Shown here piece after piece: positions 34,999 to 45,600 of a DNA stretch of 64,000 nt. Origin of the DNA: Dendrophyllia cribrosa (taxonomy: Eukaryota; Cnidaria; Anthozoa; Scleractinia; Dendrophylliidae); contig JAJLRJ010000013.1 of the NCBI GenBank assembly GCA_024195265.1, forward strand, positions 7,883,075-7,947,074. The letters run 5' to 3'. Positions within the stretch are counted from its first letter, which is position 1; each line of letters begins with the position of its first letter. Position numbers and translations under genes: made by a program. The notes below the pieces were generated by a model. It worked only from the letters and a program-made list of their open reading frames with translations, did no database searches and was not told where the DNA came from.

Positions 34999-35441
34999 AG
35001 GGTCTCCTCCGCCCGACCCGCCATTTTGAATTTGAACAAAGCGGAGAACTGGGGACGAGGTTGTACACCAACGTGGCGGCAAATACTTCAAAGTCATAAT
35101 TACGCAAAACATCTCATTATAAAATCAACTGAATATGGTCCGGTCATGGGCTATAGGAAAAGTGCATTGCGACTAAATAAAGTTTAATTTATCTGAAATA
35201 AACGTAAATTACTCACATTTCAGTAGTCCTTTGTCTTTTCGAGTCGTTCCTACTCATATATTTTGTGGACAATGCTTGCAGAACGCTGCGTTCGATTCAT
35301 AAATAGCGCCAGTATTCGTTTAGTCTTGGAAACCAAGCGTTTTTTTTCGAATCCCAGGCGCGGGCGCTAAGCAAATGGTGTTATCTCAAAAACCCACTGG
35401 GTAGGAAACAGTCATGTTGAGCTCGTGAGACGCGTCTGTGA

Positions 35442-35735
35442 CCATTTCCATACAGCTGTTTCAAGAAAGGTTGTTTCGAAAAGGCGTAAAGGTGCACGCG
35501 ACAATCCAGAAAGGTATTGTGGGTAGTCATCCACGCTATATCCTAAAAACTCATTTATCCCAATGGCCCGCCATCTAAGATCGTCCCTGTACGGACTAGG
35601 CATCGCGGGTTTCATGTATTTATTCGACTTATTAAAATTCATTGATCATACCCCATATTATTTTTCGGGATTGTCGCGTGCACTTTTGCGCTTTTTTCCG
35701 ACAACCTTTCTTGAAACAGTTGTATATGGAAGCAA
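35442..35735. mobile_element. Foldback MITE
   Basis: The left ccatttccatacagctgtttcaag region and gtgcacgcgacaatcc pair with the right ggattgtcgcgtgcac and cttgaaacagttgtatatgg. Open frames crossing it are by-products of the repeat. Confidence 0.8.
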
Positions 35736-36844
35736 AAAGTGGACAGCCCTGGGGGACTATGTTGAAACTAAATTGGAACTAACTTGGCGCGAGAAACCTG
35801 CAAACCAAGTTGTTCGGGGGTTTTTGTGTGCGGAGCGAAGTGACGGTTTTAATTTTCAAACAAATATTTTAGGGAGTTTAAGCAATGATCATGGCGGCGC
35901 CAAGGAAAACCGACTTCACTTCGAAAAAGAATTCGAGCTGTTTTAAACTGCGTTCTAATGAATGTTATGTGACTGGCCTATCCAGGAGCTGAATTTGTAC
36001 GGAGTACTTTTAACTTCAAATAGAGAAGGGAAAATTAACCGTCGTATGTTCACTTTCTCCACAAAACCTATAATTTTAATATCATTTGACGTTGTTGTTT
36101 TGCAGGTAACGGCAAGGAAATGTACCAAATGTAAAACGCACGTGCAGAAGCATTGTTTTCGCACATTAAACCTATCCGTTTTGTGCCATTCTCGCTGTCC
36201 GGTCGCGGTCAACGTTGCTTTCAGTTCTTGATTGTTTGTTTATTAGGGAATTTAAAAGTTCCATAATAAACAAACAAGAGCTGCACGAAAAACTGATAGA
36301 AAATGCCATCACTCTATGGAGAAGTTGGGTAATTTGCTATCTGTTGTTGCATTGTAACTTGAGTGAGAACTGCAAAGTCCGTTGTCGAACTTACTTACTT
36401 TTGAACAGTGATCGTGCGATTTTGACAGAGAGTTTCAGCGTGGATGAAAGAGCCGAAAAGAAGCAAAGTAAACAAGACAACAGGCCTAGATGCAGAAGAA
36501 GCCCGGCTGATTTTAAATTCTGTCCCGGCTTTAAAAATAGGAAAGAATCATCTTCCGGTGACATTTTCGTCACATTCATCCCAGTGGGGAGAGTCGCAAT
36601 TTTATTTCTAGCAGGGGGTTTGACATGGCTTTTTGCTCTTACCAGCTCAACACGATTTTCAAAAACAATTACTTGTCTTTTCAACCCAGTAATTGGCCAA
36701 TAGCCCATATCTCCTAGCAACGGCCGAACCATTTCCCACCCAGTTAGTTTTAGTGATAACACTACAGTAAAACCTCTACTAACTGCTACCTCCGCATGAT
36801 GGCCACCTCTCATGACGTGAACTCTGCATGAATTTCCGGTCATA
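35736..36844. other. No gene recognised
   Basis: Unassigned. Several open frames of 80-160 codons exist but none shows a family motif, and opposite-strand frames overlap them. The piece at 36770 (acagtaaaacctctactaac) resembles the tips of pogo-type DNA transposons. Confidence 0.45.
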
Positions 36845-37694
36845 GGTTGTGTTTTCACTAGGCCGATTTACTAGCTGGACATTCTTTCTAGGTGTTTGTT
36901 TACAGACCGACTTTTACTAGTTAAATATGACTGTCTGTTTTCACTGCGAAATTTAAGCCGCTAATGTAGAGTGTGTGTAGACAGTTCAAATTACAAAAGC
37001 GCGCAATTTAAAAAAATGGCGGGAGACGAAGCGTTTGTAATGACTTCTCTTGTCTCGATTCTCGCTATATTCATGCGAAGGAGAAGGCGTTCTTTTCAGA
37101 GGATGCGTCTGATGTCTCTACAGATGAGGAGGATGCGACGAAATGTTGTAATGCTGGCAATCCAACAGCAAAACAACAATTATTTCCGTAAGCGCAAGAC
37201 AATGTGGGTTTATCCAAGACCGCAGTTCAGGTTCGAACAGCTCGTTTTGAACCGTTACCAAGATCATCTGTGGCGCGAACACTTGGAATAGTTAAGGTCC
37301 TGGCCGAGAGAGCTGGAGCGTCTAATGGAGTAGGAGGGATTGTAAATCGAAAGTAAGGGGAAGGATGATTGTTGAACTCGTCTGCCATTTTAAGCCCAGA
37401 TCAAGAACCACGAGGCGCGCGTCTGGGTAGCGGCAAAATAAATAATTTGAAAGGCGTCTGTCACTACGCGCAAATGCGATTGGCTGCGGCTTTAAGCAGG
37501 ACAAGTTATACCATCTCGCGAGGTAGTATAACTCTACATGAATTTCCGGTCAAAAAGGCGAGATAATCCCTTGTTTTGCCTTGTGAAAACACTCTGCATT
37601 TTTAACTCGCTAAACACAAAACGAAGTGTTTTCACTGTATTTCCGGAGTTTTCTGGCTTTATCTAGTTAAAATTGTCCTAGTGAAAACACAACC
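36845..37694. mobile_element. DNA transposon relic with Harbinger-like fragment
   Basis: The ends ggttgtgttttcactagg and cctagtgaaaacacaacc are perfect 18-bp inverted repeats. Inside, 37016-37291 encodes a short piece resembling the N-terminal region of PIF/Harbinger nucleases. It looks like an internally deleted, non-autonomous derivative. Confidence 0.7.
37016..37291 (+). pseudogene. Truncated N-terminal part of a PIF/Harbinger-type nuclease
   Basis: From the ATG at 37016 a 91-codon frame starts M-A-G-D-E, passes an arginine/methionine-rich stretch and ends with W-V-Y-P-R-P-x-F-x-F-E-Q followed by Y-Q-D-H-x-W-R. The W-V-x-P-R-P then W-R-E spacing is what Harbinger nucleases show just before the catalytic DDE domain. 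The rest of the nuclease is missing. No MYB-like partner was seen. Confidence 0.5.
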
Positions 37695-37925
37695 CAACAA
37701 GAAGTTCCGGTATAAAAGGCTTAGCTCCTCCCCCATTTCACACCTTTTGGGTGGCTGAATTTTAGCCTAAAACGTCTTTATTACGTACAATTGTTTTACA
37801 TTGACAGACAGATATACCAACCCCACCCTCTTGTATTTGACATATTTATTGTCTCCAAGGATTTTTGCTAATTAACAAAGTCCAGTCTTTGTCTGTAGCC
37901 TTTGCACGTTAATGCTTTTCCTTAA

Positions 37926-38379
37926 AGTGCCTATCACCCCTAGAAAGTTATTTTCAGAATCAACTCTATGTACATTGAATAGTTGAATGGAAAATATTTC
38001 TGGTTTTGAACGTCGCGTTTGTAAGTTACAGAGATTTGAATTTACAAAATGCTAATTAGATGACGTCAACCCGGGAATTTGCCATTATTTCTACACCGAT
38101 TTACAATGCGCAGTTTGCAGCTTGAGGATAATTAATTTTATAAATACTAAAAATAAACTGTGGATAGTCGATTGATTCGTAAAAAAAATTACTTGGAGGT
38201 GAAACCAAGTAGTTGTATAATAAATGATTCCCGAGTTGACGTCATCTAATTAGCATTTTGTAAATTCGAATCTCTATAACTCACAAACGCGACATTCAAA
38301 ACAATAATTATTTTACCATTCAACTATTCAGTGTACATATAGATTATTCTGAAATAACTTTCTAGGGGTGATAGGCACT
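37926..38379. mobile_element. TTAA-flanked foldback, AGTGCCTATCACCCC family
   Basis: Flanked by TTAA at 37922-37925 and 38380-38383. The arms agtgcctatcacccctagaa and cattgaatagttgaatgg pair with their complements on the right. Confidence 0.9.
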
Positions 38380-38389
38380 TTAATGCTCC

Positions 38390-38565
38390 AATAGGCCATT
38401 TCCGAGTTGCTTTTTGTCTCATTATCAAAGCAAGGCTTGGTGCACAACCTTTCATTGAAAATTAGTTTTCATTCACATGTAAATGAAACTAATTTTCACA
38501 TGAAAGGTTGTGCACCAAGCCTCACTCTGACAACGAGACAAAAAGCAACTCGGAAATGGCCTATT
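38390..38565. repeat. 176-bp palindrome, AATAGGCCA family
   Basis: The ends are aataggccatttccgagttg and caactcggaaatggcctatt. The arms continue through gcttggtgcacaacctttca to a centre near 38480. It starts six bases after the preceding TTAA element. Confidence 0.9.
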
Positions 38566-38605
38566 GTTTTTTGGTAAAATGCTCGTCTTAACCCAAAAAA
38601 TAGCC

Positions 38606-38680
38606 TGCGAACAGGCTCCTGGCTCGGAGGGGCGTCTTCGTATGACCCCGCCGTCTGACTGGAAGCCTGTCCGCAGGCTA
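38606..38680. repeat. Short hairpin
   Basis: tagcctgcgaacaggct pairs with agcctgtccgcaggcta, with about 40 bases between. It lies 3' of the receptor gene, about 200 bases past the stop. Confidence 0.75.
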
Positions 38681-38887
38681 CCCAAAAAAGGTAAGTATAG
38701 TATCCTCGGAATAACGCTCGGTTAAACTTTTTTTCAACATAACATTTGTTTCTAAACGGGTGCAATTATTGCAACAACAACAACAACAACAACTTTAACT
38801 TATATAGCCACGTGATCTGCCGTTTCCCAGGTTCTTCTTTTATCGTCATTTTGAGCACCGATAGACAAGGACGAAGGATCGCGCCAT

Positions 38888-39630
38888 TCACGGCCGTTGA
38901 ATCAAGATGGCAATCGTCACAACAATAGTGATGACAACAAAAATTATGAGAAGGAATCTATCCGTCGCTTCCGCGATCTCCTTCCACGCATTCTTCCATT
39001 CGCTCTGTTCTTTCTGCTCTTGAATGTTTTGTGCGATCAGGGCCAGCGAGGAATCTCTGAATGCGTCACCACTGTGTTTCTGATGAATCAGTTTCGAGAC
39101 AACATTTCCTTCTTCATCTCGCATCACTGCCTTATCGGAAACATGAACGGACACTGTGTTGGTTGGTTGCTGTACCTTGCGCCTGAGTACGAACTTGGCG
39201 AACTTCACGAGACGTTCAGGTGGTTTATTCTCGGCGAAGTGGCATCTCAACACTACGACAGTGCCAACCAGGCTGAAGACGATTAGCAGTATGGTTACCA
39301 TGTAATACACGCCGAGCATAGCGACATCGTCCGACGTCTCTGGCAAAGAGTTGGCCAACATTAGCAGGTAAACGCTCATGGAAAGTAAAATGGTGATACA
39401 GAAACTTATCCTTTCTCCACTATCAGGTGGAGTGACAAAGTTAAGAACGACCAGAAAAATCATGACAATGCACGGAAGTATTTGGTACAGCACATGGTAT
39501 AGCGATTTCCGTTCGAATTGAAGAGTATACGTGACGTCAGAGAAGGGGTGTTTGCAGCATTCGTAAGTCTTGTCAACGGCTTCGATTGTTGCTTGTACTA
39601 ACTTCCAGTCCCCGCTCTCGATAAACCTAG
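38888..39630 (-). CDS. Receptor exon 6: loop C, membrane segments, stop
   Basis: 743 bases from the acceptor ttgttttctttag to TGA at 38890-38888. It encodes loop C with the vicinal cysteines, M1 to M4 and the cytoplasmic loop between M3 and M4 (about 80 residues, with a basic N-terminal part). The protein ends two residues after M4. Confidence 0.95.
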
Positions 39631-42600
39631 CTAAAGAAAACAAGAAAGGGAGTGGTGAGCAATTATTTCACTCGATATCATATCCGGTCTTTTTTTTTGG
39701 GGGGGGGGGAGGGGGGGAAGGGGGGGGTTGGGGGTACTCCCATATGTAATCTATATGGGTATGTTCCGCAGGATAGGGTATGGTTTTTGATGTTGTGATC
39801 CTTGGTCATGGTTCCTTTAAATTGCATTAGCTAACTTACAGTACCTAACCACAAAGCTAACAATGAAACTTGGCTCAGTCTAGTATCCTATGAACACTTT
39901 TGAAATATCTGCAAGGGCCAACGGACAATGCAAAAGCGTCGGATCTTGGTGGATCTAGTCAGCAAATTTGATATAAATACGAAGGAACTAATAAAGCAAG
40001 GCTGACTGTACAACTGGGATTATAACTATATTCTTTCCAATATTTCGTCAGGCACGGCCTGATGCTAAACCTTCCATGTACAGAAAATAAATAAAAATGA
40101 CCTGTTCACACAATTCTGAGTTATCGTTTTTCCCTTAAATAGGGTCAGGGTTTAAGAACCTTCGCGGTACACGCCTATTCTGAATTGATGAGAGTACACA
40201 CATCGGCACCAATTTGACTTTGAATGTTTGGGTGTTGAGCTACTTTTGGGTGATTACCAGTGAAAACTTCAATTAGTTTTGGGCAGGAGCAGGAGGTTTT
40301 GGGACTATAATGTTCATCCAATCAGATTTATTTACCCACATTATATCCTGAACCAGGTACATGGATGGGTAACATTAACATTTTAGTGAACTAGCATCCC
40401 ATCCAGAAGTTAGTTATTCTGGTCCTCACACTCCCCACTTAACAAAATCTGGGACCCAGAGTTGATTGTACAGAAAACTCTCTCCAAACCGGACATCTAC
40501 GGATCAGCTCTATCCGTTCGCCTTATAGTCATTTGTCTTATAGAGGTTTAAGTTACAGACATACAAATGAAATTCGGCCGGGACCGGCCAACCATTGATG
40601 TCCCCCTTAGACAGGTGTCTGCCTTACAGGGATGTCTCCCTTGAGAAAGTTGAATGCTTATCAAAGTAAATGTCTTTCAGTTTTCGAACCTGATTTTGAA
40701 TGCTTCTCGTTCATGTTGACCATTTTCAGCAACCTTTTGTCAAATGTCCACGAACCGAAATTCAACTGACAGGTCTGTCGGTCGAAGGGATAAAATCGGA
40801 TCACCATATCACAGGAGCTCTTGAAGGTAGCGGGAGACATCCACTTATTCGTACCGTCGCTTTCTACTATTACATTAGTCTTGAATTTCTCCTTAAATCC
40901 TGAGAGAGTCACGTCCTCGTCTGCGCTAAGAAAAGGAGAAGAGACATACCAATAAGGTCGAAGAGACGACACATTCGTGGACGTACTTTTTGGTTACTGT
41001 ATGAGCCTGGCCAGCCAGTTCTGACAAATAATGGCATCATATTTACGTCTTGACCGCTCCGGCCGGCCAGATCTGACAAATTGCAAATGTTAAGCTGCGC
41101 CCTAAGATCTTAGGCTACGTTTACACGGTACCGGACGAATGTTCGACCGGTTGAAATTACGTGCGGTTAGGTGTTCCGTTTACACGGAACCACGCTAACC
41201 GTACGAAAATTTAGACGCCTAGCCGTTCAAAAATTTGAACGCCAAAATCGGGGACGAATTTTTAGCCGGTACGGTCAATAATTTAACCGGCGCGGTGTGA
41301 ACACCTTGACCGTCTAAATTTTTGTACGGCAAAGGCGTGGTTGCATGGATGCGTGGTAACTCAGCTAGAAGAAGAGAGAAAGAAAGTCTATACTACGAAG
41401 ATGGAATGTGTCGGATTCTTAATCGCTTTGCTCGCTAATATTACAGTATTAATGCAAAATATCATCTTGCAAATGGCTATGACATACGGAGCTTTACATC
41501 TACATCTATATTTATACTTGGCAAGGGTTGCCCATCGCGCCAAGGTAAATAAATAAATAATAATCACGCAAGAAGGCGACGGTGTGCTGGAATCCTGTTA
41601 ATATCAGAAAACCGAGTTCAAAACAGTTGCATATCTATCCGTAAGTCGAAGATGAAGCACAGGCGATAACACTAGGTGAGACCGGGGGGGACGTCTCTTT
41701 GGTGGGACAATTTTGTCTATAATATCGTTATCGTCGTCACCGCCCATTGTTGACCTTTCTCTTTCTAGACGCCATTTTGGACTTGGTTAAGTAGCGTTCT
41801 GCGCATGGGCAGATGGTAAAACAACTGACAAAGGTTAAAATTCAACCGGTTAGTCAGTTCCGTGTGAACAGAACGAAAATATTGCACGGTTCCGTGTGAA
41901 CAAAATGTCCGGCCAAATTTTTCAACCGGTCGAAAATTCGTCCGGTACCGTGTAAACGTAGCCTTGAAAGAACAAAGTATGATCCCGATTCAAAGCGTGT
42001 TATAACCCACCAGAGGATAACACGTAATTTGTTTAGTTGTTATGTTGTGTATGTTGCAGTTAATTTTTTATTTCAGGTAATTTTTGTTTTTCCTTTGTTT
42101 CATATTCATCAGCATATATTACCATACCCAAAAACAATGGAAAAATAAAAATTCAAACATGAAAGAATAGCATCAAACTCGGAAAAGCATCCGACTAGAT
42201 CACGGAGGGTCGTGGGTTCAAATCCCATCTGGAACTCGGAATTTTTTTCCGAGTTTGATGCTATTCTCTAATGTTTGAATTTTTAATCGCTCCCTTTGAA
42301 AATAAAAATTACCTGAGATAAAAAATTAACTACAACATGTATATTATTGAAAGGCGTTTTAGTTTGCTTCTGCTTTGCATTTTTATTCTGGGTTATACAA
42401 CAGGATAATGGCTTAGTCTGATTCGTACCCGTTCACTTTAATTATTTGTGGTTAGAAGAAAGGAGGGAATTAAGAAAAACGACAACACTATTTTGGCCAA
42501 GGGGCCGGGACCAAGAGCAAGATAAAATACACGGCGCGCGGGAAACCTCAGGGTCCCGTATCTTCAGCTACGTCATCATGATCCTGGGAACGAGGTTGGG

Positions 42601-45600
42601 CGCGCGGAGTGTTCAGGATCAGGGATAGTGCGAGCGTCACAGAATGCTCCCCGCGTCGCGTAAGAACATATTAATGACTGTTAATTACGAGTCAGTGCCC
42701 CTTTAATATTCTTACTTGTTATAAAGTATAATATCCGGTACCCAGACTCTATCCGGTGACATATGCAGCGTATGTATTCCACCATATTTTGTTTCATTCC
42801 AACTAAGATAAGGATTCTTCCACTTCTATCAAAAGAAAACTTGTGAATAATGATTTCACTTTTGCATGCGAAATGACTAAGGAGGAACGTGCAAGCGACA
42901 GGGTTGCTTTCGTACTGTCTAGGTGACACAACTGCAGGTTGTCCCCCAGCTATGGATATGGATTAAAAAGGGATTCACTCAACACGCCTGTCAGCGCGCA
43001 AAAAATTTATTTAATGACTTAATTTTAGCATTTAAATGTGTAAATGGCTTAGCTCCAGATTATTTAGGTAAATATTTTATTAAACGTTCAGTAGTTCAAA
43101 ATAAGAACACAAGGGGGTGTAACAATTTTGTGGTCCCCCGTTGTAGATTGTCAACGGGACAAAGGGCATTTTACTTTCGGGGTCCAAGGGAATGGAATGG
43201 GCTAGCCGATAATATTAAGAACACTAAAGATATTAATAGTTTTAAGCGGACACTTTTTAATAATATGTTTCATATGAAATAATTTTGAATATATTTTGAA
43301 TTTAATTAAATTACTGTAGATAAGTTTCTTAATTACAAGTATTATGTACATGTAGCAGTTAACATTAGGGCCGTTTATACGAGAGAAAATAGTCCGCGGA
43401 TAAATAATCCGCGGACTATTTAAGCCGCGAACTGTCCCGTTTATACGAGCGCGGCTAAATAAGACGCGAACTGCTCGTATAAATGGGTTCGCGGCTTATT
43501 AATCCGCGGACTATTTCCAGCCTCGTTTCCGCGCTGGTTGTCATGGCTATATAGCGTGTAGACTTCCGGTCCAAAATGGCGCGGGTAAGCAAAAAAACAA
43601 AGCGCTTGGCTTTGTCGCGAAAAAACAAACAAATGTACCTTGCTATGATAAAATTCAAGTTGCCACTTGCAATGAAAGTGTATCTGGCTGAAAAAATCAT
43701 GAAAATTATAAAGAAAAAAAAAGATACGCCAGGAAAACCCGAACGCGATCCCGTACGCGAAGCAAAGAGTGGTGTCAGCGCGACATGGTTGAAATGGATG
43801 CTATGGGTGCTATGGAGCATTTGGAAAGCTGTGCAGAACTCTGGCAAGCAAGCCAGCAAACCTTACGCCTGCGCAGTGGGTGTTCCTGGCTTAATAAGCC
43901 GCGAACCCCGTTTATACGAGCAAGTTCGCGGCTAAAATAGTCCGCGGCTTAAATAGTCCACGGACTATTTAAGCCGCTGACTATTAAGCCGCGAACAGTC
44001 CATTTTGTACCGTTTATACGAGTCAGTTCGCAGCTTAATAGTCCGCGGATTATTTAACCGCGGACTATTTTCTCTCGTATAAACGGCCCTAATGTGACCG
44101 AAAAGCCCTGTCGAAGGGAGTCTCATTAAAGTATGTATGTATGTACGTAAAATAAAGGCAGAAATCCTACAGGAAATGACCAGACAACTGACTTTATCGT
44201 TTATAATAAAAATCATTTAACGTTGAGATACATGTACCTGAACGATCCAAGCATCTGTAGTGAGCACCTGAGCTTTGGTATCCTGTAAACGGACAGAAGA
44301 GAAAGCTAAGCTGAATAAGGTCGCTTACAAATAAATATTGATGATCCGTTTACACTTTGTGATGCACATCATCACATGGAGTAGCGTGGTCCCACTCTGT
44401 GTGCAATCATGGACATTTCTGTCCCTTATAACTTTCAATTGCTTGTCTGTAACTGAACTCTCCATAAGGAGGACACCAAGCCTGTTTATTCATTCATTTT
44501 CATTTATTATTTTCTCCAAACCTTTGGGGATGATAAGCCTGTTCCTGGTGTTTAGACAGTGGAGCGGCGCGCGAAGGAAAAATAAACGAGTGCAATCGTT
44601 CGCGCGCCGGTGTTTACTGCCCTCCGGTCCCACAATCCCTTTCACTCCCAGAGTCAATTATGGAGACCTGTAGTGTAGTTCTAACTGTTGTGGACGCAAT
44701 TCTATGGTGTGACCATTCAAATGAAACCTCTTCAGCAGTACTTTTGCATGGTACCGTTTGTTTTTCAATATTTTACAAAATGAAATTTGGGATTTTTCTT
44801 TAATTTTGATGTTTTGCACTTTTGGGAGTTAAAGGGTTAACGCCTGGAACAGGCTAGTGGACACATCTCTAAGGCGGACAACTAGAGCGGTCCCGAGTGT
44901 GTCTGGCTTCGGATCGAGAGTTCACAGTAAACCTGAGCTTACCAGTGAGACGATTCTGGCCAGTCCGTAAGAAAAGGAGACATTGACAGTGTCGTCAGGG
45001 CGGAGCACAGGCCGAACTTCGTGATGGTATTTCTTGAGAAGGTCGTCACGCAATATTTGCTCAGGGGTTCCAAGGGTAGCTGTCACGGTATCTGTCGAAA
45101 AGTCAATTAAAATACTATGGTTCCATTTTTTCACCCCTTTACTCCCAGAGTCAATTATGGAGAGATGTAGTGTAGTTCTAAGATTTGGGTCTGTGGACTA
45201 AATTCTATGGTGTGACCATTCAAATGAAACCTCTTCGGCAGTTTGTTCTAACGTTTGAGTCCGTTGATGAAATCCTATGGTGTGACCATTCAAATGAAGC
45301 CTCTTCGGTAGTACTTTGCATGGTACCATCTGTTCTAACTTTCGTGTCTGTGGACGAAATCCTATCGTGTGACCATTCAAATGAAACCTCTTCAGCAGTA
45401 CTTTTGCATGGTACCGTTTGTTTTTCAATATTTTACAAAATGAAATTTGGGATTTTTCTTGAATTTTGATGGATTGACACTCTTGGAAATTAAAGGGTTA
45501 AACTAGGACTAAAGGTGTTGGAAAAATAACCATGAGACGTACTTAGCTAGTATTTAGATCCAAAAGGGGAATAGGGGGTACTCCGGATTTAAAGTGACGG

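Noticed and set aside
35563..36703. Several open frames of 127-162 codons
   Set aside because: They cross a foldback, overlap frames on the other strand and have no recognisable motif or exon boundaries.
36391..36858. 155-codon minus-strand frame
   Set aside because: Overlaps a 162-codon plus frame, no domain, and includes transposon-tip sequence.
43576..43935. Lysine-rich 119-codon gene
   Set aside because: It lies wholly inside a TIR element and overlaps an equally long minus-strand frame; no motif recognised.
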